Position numbers and translations under genes: made by a program. Below the pieces are notes generated by a model, which saw only the letters and a program-made list of their open reading frames with translations, did no database searches and had not been told where the DNA came from. Positions 42,777 to 50,727 of a stretch of 64,000 bases of DNA are shown here, piece by piece. Source of the DNA: G963662905 sp963676725. Its GTDB lineage: Bacteria > Bacteroidota > Bacteroidia > Bacteroidales > WRLA01. The first letter of the stretch is position 1. Each line of letters opens with the position of its first letter. The stretch spans positions 4,216,001 through 4,280,000 of the forward strand of contig OY781463.1 in NCBI GenBank assembly GCA_963676725.1, written 5' to 3'.

Positions 42777-42804
42777 AACCTGTTAAGAATAATCCTAACA
42801 GGTT
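42777..42804. terminator. Bidirectional terminator between the methyltransferase and tRNA-Gln
   Basis: Perfect stem AACCTGTTA / TAACAGGTT lies between an A-run on the left (T-run for the minus strand) and TTTTG on the right. It serves the minus-strand tRNA and probably the plus-strand methyltransferase. Confidence 0.75.
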
Positions 42805-42817
42805 TTGCTATTTAGTG

Positions 42818-42890
42818 TTGCCCGATCAGGGCTCGAACCTGAACTCTTCTGAACCAAAATCAGACGTGTTGCCAATTACACCATCAGGCA
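42818..42890 (-). tRNA. tRNA-Gln (TTG)
   Basis: On the minus strand the 73-nt cloverleaf has acceptor TGCCTGA/TCGGGCA, anticodon stem TCTGA/TCAGA with loop TTTTGGT (anticodon TTG), T-arm GGTTCGAGCCC and discriminator A. CCA is not encoded. Confidence 0.96.
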
Positions 42891-43025
42891 GGCTGAACAT
42901 TAAATGCGAGCGCAAAATTATAGTTTTTTTACTTCCACACAAATATTTTGGCGATTATTTTTCTGCCTTATGCCTTGCGCAAGCCGCTCCACTATTCGTT
43001 TTCAGTGAAACAGTTTGTGAATCAA

Positions 43026-43493
43026 TTATTTATTTACATCCTCAAGATTACGCAAAATATAGCCTGAATAATCCTTCAAGCGTCTTTCGTACGGATGATC
43101 AAATAAACTGCTTGATATAATAAAATCTGCGGTTGAACGATTACTCGCCGTAATGACGTTATAAAGCACCGTAATCCTCAATAAGGCTTTTACATCTACA
43201 TCATGTGGTTGGGCAGACATAGGATCCCAGAAAAAGAAGAGTGCGTCAATTTTTCCTTCAGAAATCATAGCACCAAGCTGCTGGTCTCCTCCTAAAGGGC
43301 CAGATTTTAGCCTCATAATACTGATTTGTTTATGATTCAAGGATTTTTTAAGCTCTTCTTCAACCAGACGCCCTGTGGTTCCGGTGCAAACCAACTGATG
43401 GCCAATAAGTTTTTCGCGGTTATAGGCGACCCATTCCAATAAATCCTTTTTGCGGTTATCGTGCGCTACAAGGCCAATATTTTTAATAATCAT
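43026..43493 (-). CDS. mgsA: Methylglyoxal synthase
   Basis: This 155-residue enzyme converts dihydroxyacetone phosphate to methylglyoxal and phosphate, bypassing lower glycolysis. Diagnostic motifs are IGLVAHDNRKKDLLEWV, CTGTTGRLVEEEL, SGPLGGDQQLGAMISEG (catalytic Asp and phosphate loop) and FFFWDPMSAQPHDVDVKALL. I start it at 43493 (MIIKNIGLVAHD), because the long upstream extension overlaps the deaminase gene and is not conserved in character. Confidence 0.95.
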   Translation of the reverse strand: MIIKNIGLVAHDNRKKDLLEWVAYNREKLIGHQLVCTGTTGRLVEEELKKSLNHKQISIMRLKSGPLGGDQQLGAMISEGKIDALFFFWDPMSAQPHDVDVKALLRITVLYNVITASNRSTADFIISSSLFDHPYERRLKDYSGYILRNLEDVNK

Positions 43494-43506
43494 GAATTTC
43501 CCGGGT

Positions 43507-44007
43507 TTATTGATTTTCGTATTGTTCAAAATCGGTGCTGATATAATCCAATTGCACCCCCACTTGTTGAAACATTTCTTCAGACTCAGCGCCTGCATGG
43601 TATTTTTTCTCACAAACCACACGAACAATACCACAATTAATAATTAACATAGCACAGGTTCGGCAGGGGGTCATTTTGCAATAAAGCGTTGCTCCCTCCA
43701 AAGCAATCCCTAATCGGGCTGCCTGACAGATTGCATTTTGTTCGGCATGCACTGTACGCACGCAATGATTGCTTTCATGGCCATCTTCATGAACCATTTT
43801 CTTAAATAAATGCCCAACTTCATCACAATGAGGCAAACCTCTTGGAGAGCCAACATATCCGGTAACAAGAATTTGTTTGTCTTTGGAGATAACACAGCCA
43901 CTGCGTCCCCTGTCGCATGTAGCCCGTTTGGCAATAGTACGACTTACTTCCATAAAATATTCATCCCAAGTTGGACGAACATAGGGTACTTTATTTTCTT
44001 CAGACAT
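43507..44007 (-). CDS. dCMP deaminase-family protein
   Basis: This 166-residue zinc deaminase has the signatures TVHAEQNAICQAAR (His ligand and catalytic Glu) and CKMTPCRTCAMLIIN (two Cys ligands), with GYVGSPRGLPHCDEVGH typical of dCMP deaminases (ComEB-like). It converts dCMP to dUMP for dTMP synthesis. It lies 6 bp after the GGGP synthase gene and 13 bp before mgsA, so the three genes likely form an operon. Confidence 0.92.
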   Translation of the reverse strand: MSEENKVPYVRPTWDEYFMEVSRTIAKRATCDRGRSGCVISKDKQILVTGYVGSPRGLPHCDEVGHLFKKMVHEDGHESNHCVRTVHAEQNAICQAARLGIALEGATLYCKMTPCRTCAMLIINCGIVRVVCEKKYHAGAESEEMFQQVGVQLDYISTDFEQYENQ

Positions 44008-44013
44008 ATGGGT

Positions 44014-44763
44014 TTATTGTTCTGTATTTACTAGGTGGATTGCGTCTGCTATTTCCCGTAAAAGGCTGGGGTCTTTTTCCAAAGCATTGCCTACAACAAT
44101 AATATCAGCACCTGCTTTTGCAATGCGTTCAGCTTCCTGAGGGCTACGTATGCCACCGCCCACAATAATAGGTATGCTCACTGTTTCTTTAACTGCACGA
44201 AGCATTTCTGTGCTAAGGGCCTGTTTCGCGCCGCTTCCGGTATCGAGGTAGATTGTTTTTAACCCCAGCATCTCCCCTGCCAGTGCTGTGGTAGCTGCAA
44301 TATCGGGCTTATCCCAAGGTATCGGCATGGAACTGCTCATATAAGAGGCTGTTGTTGGACGACCACCATCAATAAGCATATAACCTGTAGCAATGCTCTC
44401 GAGTTTGCTCGAACGAATATATGGCGCGGTAATTACATGGCGTCCGATGAGCATTTCCGCGTTTCTGCCCGAGATCAGGCTTAAAAACAATATAGCATCA
44501 GCTTCGGGGCTGATTTGCATCTGATCGCCGGGAAATATTACAACAGGAAGTGTGGTGTGCTCTTTAAGAAAGTGAATGGTTGTATTTAAGTTGGTAGTAC
44601 TCAACAAACTGCCTCCCACAAAAAAAACGTCTGCGTATTGTATTACAGACTCATTCAGCAAGCCATGCAGTTCTTTCTTGCCCGCTTTATCCGGATCAAT
44701 AAGTACTGCAAACTGTACTTGACCTGATGTTTGTTTTTCACAAATGTGGGAATACACATCCAT
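44014..44763 (-). CDS. Geranylgeranylglyceryl phosphate synthase family (PcrB/GGGPS)
   Basis: This 249-residue TIM-barrel enzyme matches GGGPS. FAVLIDPDKAGKKELHGLL is the Mg2+/phosphate start, then VFFVGGSLLSTTNLNTTIHF, VVIFPGDQMQISPEADAILF, YLDTGSGAKQALSTEMLRAV and IIVGGGIRSPQEAERIAKAG for glycerol-1-phosphate. It prenylates G1P to an archaeal-type ether lipid precursor. Bacteroidota carry a bacterial branch of this family whose physiological product is still poorly understood. It heads a likely operon with the deaminase and mgsA. Confidence 0.92.
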   Translation of the reverse strand: MDVYSHICEKQTSGQVQFAVLIDPDKAGKKELHGLLNESVIQYADVFFVGGSLLSTTNLNTTIHFLKEHTTLPVVIFPGDQMQISPEADAILFLSLISGRNAEMLIGRHVITAPYIRSSKLESIATGYMLIDGGRPTTASYMSSSMPIPWDKPDIAATTALAGEMLGLKTIYLDTGSGAKQALSTEMLRAVKETVSIPIIVGGGIRSPQEAERIAKAGADIIVVGNALEKDPSLLREIADAIHLVNTEQ

Positions 44764-45026
44764 AGTGCTAATTTTAAGCTACAATATTAGGGATTTTTTT
44801 TTAGATCAGGCCGATTGAGAAGGTGAATTCTTTACGCAAATATCTTTTTAAATCCCATTAATAGCTATGCTTTAAGAACATTACGCCCTCTAATAATATC
44901 ATTTTAGCCTTTTAAAAATAAATACGGACACATACAGCTTTTCAAAAAATCAATTAATTATAGAACCGCTATTCAAAAAAATGCACGCATGCACGATTGA
45001 TAAAACCAACAAAGCATTTATTTTGC

Positions 45027-45034
45027 TAACTTTG
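45027..45034 (+). promoter_or_regulatory. -7 promoter box of tatA
   Basis: TAACTTTG lies 25 bp before the preferred tatA ATG and inside the longer open frame. This argues against the upstream start at 44981. Confidence 0.5.
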
Positions 45035-45058
45035 TCCCTTATAAATAAAGCAAGTCCT

Positions 45059-45253
45059 ATGATGCACAATAGTATCCTTTTAGGTTGGTTCGGAAGTACT
45101 GAAATTATTATTATTCTCGTTATTGTTCTGCTACTTTTTGGTGGGCGTAAAATTCCTGAGCTGATGAAAGGTTTAGGGAAAGGCGTTAAAAGCTTTAAAG
45201 ATGGTTTAGATAATGAAGACGATGAGCCTGATGGCGATGCGCCAAAAAAATAA
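45059..45253 (+). CDS. tatA: Twin-arginine translocase subunit TatA/TatE
   Basis: This 64-residue protein has one short membrane helix (GSTEIIIILVIVLLLF) followed by the TatA hinge and amphipathic helix FGGRKIPELMKGLGKGVKSF and an acidic tail. It forms the pore for folded proteins with twin-arginine signals. The start is the ATG at 45059, with a second at 45062, downstream of the -7 box. No tatC lies nearby. Confidence 0.92.
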   Translation: MMHNSILLGWFGSTEIIIILVIVLLLFGGRKIPELMKGLGKGVKSFKDGLDNEDDEPDGDAPKK

Positions 45254-45394
45254 CAATCGCTTCACTCTTTCTTGAAAAATATCGGTTCATCATTTTGTCA
45301 TACTACCCTTATTGGTAATTTGCGGTGATAAAATTTCTTGTCCTCTCCTTACGTTTTGCCAAAAACGGGAGATCTTGCTCTGTATCTCAAATTT

Positions 45395-46143
45395 CTATAA
45401 TAATGTCATCCCTTCGGGATTGTTGGTGCTGTTGAACCGATTGTTCGGTTTTAATGGAAATTTATGTGAAAACACACGCATTATTTATTGAATATCAGAA
45501 CATTAAAACCCTGAAAGGGTGATATGATTATAACAAAACCCAACCCACTGATTACCAAAACCCTGAAAGGGTGACATGATAAAAATGCGCATTTATTTTC
45601 GCAAACCATTAAACGAAATAGCGGATTAAAACATATTGCCACCCACGTCGGGGTTTGATCTTGCTTTGCTCCACATTTTTCTATAATAATGTCATCCCTT
45701 CAGGATTGTTGGTGCTGTTGAACCGATTGTTCGGTTTTAATGGAAATTTATGTGAAAAACACGCATTATTTATTGCATATCAGAACATTAAAACCCTGAA
45801 AGGGTGATATGATTATAACAAAACCCAAACTACTGATTACCAAAACCCTGAAAGGGTGACATGATAAAAATGCACATTTATTTCTGCTAATGATCAAATA
45901 ATAAACCTCTGGATCAGATCATAATGCCACCCACTTCGGGGTTTGATCTTGCTCTGCTCCACATTTTTCTATAATAATGTCATCCCTTCGGGATTGTTGG
46001 TGCTGTTGTACTGTTTGTTCGGTTTATAGGAAATTTATGTGAAAACACACGCATTATTTATTACATATCAGAACATTAAAACCCCGAAGGGGTGATATGA
46101 TTATAACAAAACCCAACCCACTGATTACCAAAACCCTGAAAGG
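45395..46143 (+). repeat. Tandem ~285-bp repeat array, left part (copies 1-3)
   Basis: Copies begin with CTATAATAATGTCATCCC at 45395, 45681 and 45969 (periods 286 and 288). Each holds CCCTTCGGG-type and two CCCTGAAAGGG-type small palindromes and a TTATTTATT-rich spacer. There are no genes. The third copy is interrupted at 46143 by the insertion sequence. Confidence 0.85.
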
Positions 46144-47782
46144 TAGGGTGTCCAATGTGATGTACCCAAAATCATCCTGCTTTTTGCAAGCGCTTGGTGC
46201 GTAACTGCACGAGATTTTGAGATAAATTTTTCTTTGCCCAATCATTTATTTGCCCAATACGTTTCTCTTCTAAAGCCTCTTTGAAGTTAAAGGTTTTGGC
46301 CTGAGTTTTATTTGTTAGCCTTGTGTAAATTGGTATAAATAAGACATATGGCGTAATACCAAACAATTTATTTGGAGACTTACGAGCTTTATACTTACCA
46401 AAAAGAGATTCAATAATATCCGAAGAATTATTGTGTGCGGACACTCCTGTTTTTTCAACCAAAATTACTTCTTTGGTGAAAAACTCAATAATAGATTCCC
46501 CTAGGTCAATCATTCGAGAGTTGCCAATTAAAAGATGTTTATGAATTGCCTTTTTGCATTCACAAACTGTATTTTTTGATAACCCTTTGTGTTTGCAGAT
46601 ATGTTCAATATTTGCTATACACTTTACTACATCACCCAACTCCTCTATTAGAGAGGCATTTGCAGGTATAAATGAAAATATTTTTTGTTCATTCTCATTT
46701 AGCGTGTGATAAATGTCAAGCATTTTAGATGACCATTTAACCCATCCAGAAAGGTTGATAAAACGAGATATAGTGCGCTGCGTGGGAGGGAGCAGGTAAG
46801 CTATTTTTTTCATATTATATTTGGCCTTTGACTCAGACATTAATTTAACATAGTCAATAAAATCTGGCTGTTTCTTATATGCTCGTTCTAAATACATACC
46901 TAATGAGTGACTAATATCGTGTTGATGATTCATCTGTGCGCATCTTACCCCTTTATTCATAATCGAAGCATTATCGCTTATTACATAGAGAGGGTCGTGT
47001 CCGGCTTTTTTACCAGCTTTATGAAGGTGTTCTCCTATCTCTTTGCCATTCCAGCTATCTGCAACAGCTATATCAAGCATATTTACATCTGCACAATTCA
47101 AGGGTCTCCCTTGATGTTCAGCAGGAACTCCGATCGTAAGAAGCAACTTCTCGCTGCCAATCATCATGCTTTCGTCCACAACATATGCATAATCAATATC
47201 CTGCAATGATTCACCTGCTGTTTCATAAACTTTCAACCCGCACTTTTTTACCCAGTTTTCAATCGTATTATGACAGGGAATTGCACCCAAAAGTCCATCC
47301 AAAGCTTCGTTTACCACCTCCAAAATCGTCACTACTTGACGAAACCCGCAATTAACACGAGAATAAAGTACAGTGCTTAATCGGACAATAAGTTCATAAT
47401 ATTTATGCCTTTCGATAGGTTCGAAAGTGATTGTTCTTGTTCTTTGCTCAACGTGATTTTCTGTACGCCGTTTTTTTTTAACTCTTTCTGTAATTCATCC
47501 TTTTTGTTTTTCGCCCTCTCCAGCTTTTTAGATAGGCTCTTGTTCTGTTTTTTTAAGTTTGAAATTTCCTCTTTCAATAGAGCATTTTTGGCGTCAATAT
47601 CAGTTTTTTTCATAATAGCATTTCGTATAATAATTCAAAACAAAATTACTTATTATTAATGGATTGTGCAAATATATACCACAAAAATATTATGATCTAA
47701 ACAAATGGATTTTAATTATATGAAACACCCAAAAATCATTAAAAAACGATCAATTTTTTGGAACACAATATTGGACACCCTA
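46144..47782 (-). mobile_element. Insertion sequence with 13-bp perfect ends and 9-bp target duplication
   Basis: Ends TAGGGTGTCCAAT (46144-46156) and ATTGGACACCCTA (47770-47782) are perfect inverted repeats. The 9-bp duplication CCTGAAAGG lies at 46135-46143 and 47783-47791; removing one copy restores the tandem repeat. The length is 1639 bp. I cannot place it confidently in a named IS family. Confidence 0.93.
46172..47613 (-). CDS. IS transposase made by -1 frameshift (coiled-coil ORF1 plus DDE ORF2)
   Basis: ORF1 (47613-47377, 78 codons) is a Lys/Glu/Leu coiled coil (ALLKEEISNLKKQNKSLSKK). ORF2 in the -1 frame ends at 46172. A run of nine A residues on the minus strand (47479-47471), with codons AAA AAA AAC, is a classic slippery site. 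Slipping there links ELKK to KRRTENHVEQRTRTITFEPI and onward through YYELIVRLSTVLYSRVNCGF into the first ATG of ORF2 (47332). ORF2 has candidate acidic residues in YVVDESMMIG, VISDNASIM and SSDIIESLFGKYK, consistent with a DDE transposase. The fused product is about 470 residues and would bind and cut the 13-bp ends. Transcriptional slippage on the A9 run is an alternative mechanism. Confidence 0.82.
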
Positions 47783-48050
47783 CCTGAAAGGGTGACATGA
47801 TATAAACACACATTCATTTTCGCAAACCATTAAACGAAATAGCGGATTAAAACATAATGCCACCCATTCTGGGTTTGATCTTGCGATGTATCTTAAATTT
47901 CTATAATAATGTCATCCCTTCGGGATTGTTGGTGCTGTTGTACTGTTTGTTTGGTTTATAGGAAATTTGACGGGGAAATCGTGCTAAGTTTAGAATTATT
48001 GATTGTAAATCAACATCTTAAACCCATAAAAGGGTTATATTATTTGCACA
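47783..48050 (+). repeat. Tandem ~285-bp repeat array, right part (copy 3 end and copy 4)
   Basis: The interrupted third copy resumes at 47783. A fourth copy starts at 47901 with CTATAATAATGTCATCCC. Its spacing from copy 3 without the IS is about 284 bp. The last copy degenerates by about 48050. Confidence 0.8.
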
Positions 48051-48119
48051 AACAGTAACTACTCAAATTATTCATCAAGAAAAATCCATTCATTTTCTGG
48101 GGCTTTAGCGGATTTCTCT

Positions 48120-48127
48120 TATTTTTG
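48120..48127 (+). promoter_or_regulatory. -7 promoter box of the first C69 dipeptidase gene
   Basis: TATTTTTG lies 63 bp before the ATG at 48191, just after the repeat array ends. Confidence 0.45.
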
Positions 48128-48190
48128 TGCCTAAGTCATTAATAGAGAAATACAAAAGCAATTTTATCAATACACTTAACACACAAATCT

Positions 48191-49933
48191 ATGAAGAAAA
48201 TAATAATTGCGCTAGCTTTTGCACTTTTAACTATAGGTGCCCAGGAAATAAGCGCGTGTACTAATTATCTGGTAACCAAAGGTGCTTCAACCGATGGAAG
48301 TACTTTTGTTAGTTATGCCGCCGACAGCCACTTGCTGTATGGTGAATTGTACCATTGGCCTGCAGCAAAATATGCCCCGGGCACAATGCTCAGTGTTTAT
48401 GAATGGGATACAGGCAAATATCTTGGCGAAATCAAGCAAGCAGCAGAAACCTATAATGTTGTGGGCAATATGAACGAATATCAGGTGGCTATTGGCGAAA
48501 CTACTTATGGTGGCCGCCACGAACTTCACGACTCCACTGCAATTATAGATTACGGCAGTCTGATTTATATTAGCCTCCAGCGATCAAAAACCGCACGTGA
48601 AGCCATAAAAAACATGGTTGAATTGGTAAAAGAATATGGTTATTATAGCTCCGGAGAATCTTTTTCCATTGCTGATGCCAATGAAGTATGGATCTTAGAA
48701 ATGATCAGCAAGGGCATGAAAGAAAAAGGCGCAGTTTGGGTTGCACGTATGATCCCTGACGGTTATGTTTCAGGTCATGCCAATCAGGCACGCATCACAA
48801 CCTTCCCTCTCGATAACAACAAAAGCTCTTTAAGTAGCGCAAATCTTCAAGATATTAATAACCCAGGAATTACTACTGTTTATGCTGAAGATGTCGTGTC
48901 TTTTGCACGCGATATGGGCTGGTATGAAGGAAAAGATGAAGACTTTAGTTTCTCCGACACTTATGCTCCCGTTGATTTTGGTGGCGCACGTTTTTGCGAA
49001 ATCCGCGTTTGGACCATGTTTAATCAGGTGACTGACGGCATGGATGAATACTGGGAATATGTTAAAGGAAACATCGCTCACGACAAGAAATTTGCCGATG
49101 GCCGCAAAAATCCAAATCATTATGCTACGAACCGCATGCCTCTATGGGTAAAACCAAATAAAAAAGTAAGCCAATTAGATGTTATGGCCTATATGCGCGA
49201 CCACCTCGAAGGAACAGAATTAGATATGAGTACCGATGTTGGCGCAGGTCCTTTCCATATGCCATACCGCTGGCGTCCATTAACATGGAAAGTTGATGAA
49301 GTATCCTATTGCAACGAGCGTGCAACAGCCACACAACAAACCGGCTTCGTTTTTGTAACCCAATCTAGGAGCTGGCTGCCCAATCAAATTGGTGGAATTA
49401 TCTGGTTTGGTGTTGATGATGCTTCCAGCACTGTATTTGTTCCGATGTATTCAAGTATTACAAAAGTTCCTTATACCTATGCCGTAGGTAATGGTAGTAT
49501 TATGGAATGGTCTGATGATGCCGCTTTCTGGGTGTTTAACCAAATCTCAAACCTTGCTTATACACGCTATAACTACATTCACCCCGAAATCGCAGCCAAG
49601 CAAAAAAATGATGAAGAGAACTTTGTGAAGTTTATGCCCGCTATTGATGCCGGAGCCAAAGCCCTTTATGATCAGGATCCACAACTTGCTGTTGAATACC
49701 TGACCAATTATTCCTGCACAGAAGGCAATAAAATCGTGATGGACTGGAAATGCTTCTATCATCAACTGTTTATGAAATATATGGATGGCAACATTAAAGA
49801 AGCCAAAGCTATTCCTGAAGGATATAAATATATTGCTCCTTCATTAGATCAGCCTGGCTACAGCCCTGAGTTTTATCGCCAAATTGTTGAGGAGACAGGG
49901 GATAAGCTTAAGGTTACCGGAAGCAGCCACTAA
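48191..49933 (+). CDS. C69-family dipeptidase (exported), paralogue 1
   Basis: This 580-residue Ntn-hydrolase of family C69 (peptidase U34) has a signal peptide ending directly before the nucleophile C23 in SACTNYLVTKGASTDGS. Signal cleavage would therefore expose the catalytic Cys as the new N-terminus. Other family blocks are NEYQVAIGETTYGGRHEL, YGYYSSGESFSIADANEVWI and YVSGHANQARITTFPL. It hydrolyses dipeptides or N-terminal peptide bonds in the periplasm. It is 30-40% similar by eye to the paralogue at 50728. Confidence 0.92.
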   Translation: MKKIIIALAFALLTIGAQEISACTNYLVTKGASTDGSTFVSYAADSHLLYGELYHWPAAKYAPGTMLSVYEWDTGKYLGEIKQAAETYNVVGNMNEYQVAIGETTYGGRHELHDSTAIIDYGSLIYISLQRSKTAREAIKNMVELVKEYGYYSSGESFSIADANEVWILEMISKGMKEKGAVWVARMIPDGYVSGHANQARITTFPLDNNKSSLSSANLQDINNPGITTVYAEDVVSFARDMGWYEGKDEDFSFSDTYAPVDFGGARFCEIRVWTMFNQVTDGMDEYWEYVKGNIAHDKKFADGRKNPNHYATNRMPLWVKPNKKVSQLDVMAYMRDHLEGTELDMSTDVGAGPFHMPYRWRPLTWKVDEVSYCNERATATQQTGFVFVTQSRSWLPNQIGGIIWFGVDDASSTVFVPMYSSITKVPYTYAVGNGSIMEWSDDAAFWVFNQISNLAYTRYNYIHPEIAAKQKNDEENFVKFMPAIDAGAKALYDQDPQLAVEYLTNYSCTEGNKIVMDWKCFYHQLFMKYMDGNIKEAKAIPEGYKYIAPSLDQPGYSPEFYRQIVEETGDKLKVTGSSH

Positions 49934-49934
49934 T

Positions 49935-50057
49935 GTGATTGCACATAATGTCCGATTTCTTCGTTATTCTAAGTTCTGAAACCAGTCACTTACCTTAGTA
50001 AGCTCCTTATTTTCAAAACTTAGAAAGCCTCAATCTCGAACATTCTGAGTCAATCAC
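49935..50057 (-). repeat. Reversed copy of the MITE-like element
   Basis: The element runs from GTGATTGCACATAATGTCCG to GAACATTCTGAGTCAATCAC. It contains, on the minus strand, the CAGAATGTTCGAGATTGAGG block shared with 21207-21296 and 50530-50684. Its terminal GTGATTG/CAATCAC bases are inverted. A partial repeat of the left end (GTGATTGCCCATAATGTCCG) occurs near 50083. Confidence 0.55.
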
Positions 50058-50529
50058 ACCAATTATAAGGCAAACACTAATTTGTGATTGCCCATAATGT
50101 CCGATCTCTTTCATAAGACATTGAAAACAGATTATTTATAAAAACCTTCATTCCATAGCATTGGGATGAAGGTTTTTGTTTGGACATACATCCCTAAAAC
50201 CGCTGGCGCTGATTTATAATCCGTCACCCAAACGAACACGTCTGTCTTCACAATCAAAAATCATCTTCAACACCGCTGGCACGAATTTGCAATCCGTGCC
50301 ACAAAAACCAGCATTGTTCTATAGGCACTCATTAACGATGACAGCCTGTAGGGCTGCAACAAACTTTCTCCCTGATTGTATGTCCCCTCTTCAGTAAATT
50401 TTTTGTTCTCATCAATTTTTCAAGCTCCATTTTTATTCTGTTTTCCCATAAATGAGTACTTTTACAGCAATAAACATCTTCAGTATGCGCCTTTAACAAA
50501 CCCAATCTATGGATACTACAATAGTTTCT

Positions 50530-50684
50530 GTCCATAAAGTCAAGTGTTTGATTCAGAATGTTCGAGGTCGAGGCATTCGCGGGACTGAAAACAAGGAGTT
50601 TACATTGGTAAATGCGATGCACTGAGCCTGCCGAAGCGACTTGGTTTCAATACTAGAATAACGCTAAGATCGGACATTATGGAC
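50530..50684 (+). repeat. MITE-like element, third copy with internal insert
   Basis: Ends GTCCATAAAGTC and CGGACATTATGGAC are inverted. The interior begins TTCAGAATGTTCGAGGTCGAGG and ends ACTAGAATAACGCTAAGATCG, as in the 21207 copy. A further 60 bp in the middle include a CACTGAGCCTGCCGAAGCGA repeat. No gene is present in 49934-50727. Confidence 0.55.
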
Positions 50685-50727
50685 AAACACTACAATAGGC
50701 TCCTTTTCTCTTCCAAACCAAGTTCTT

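Noticed and set aside
45395..48050. CRISPR-like pattern of CCCTGAAAGGG motifs
   Set aside because: The motif recurs only twice per 285-bp unit and the sequence between is itself repeated, so it is a tandem repeat.
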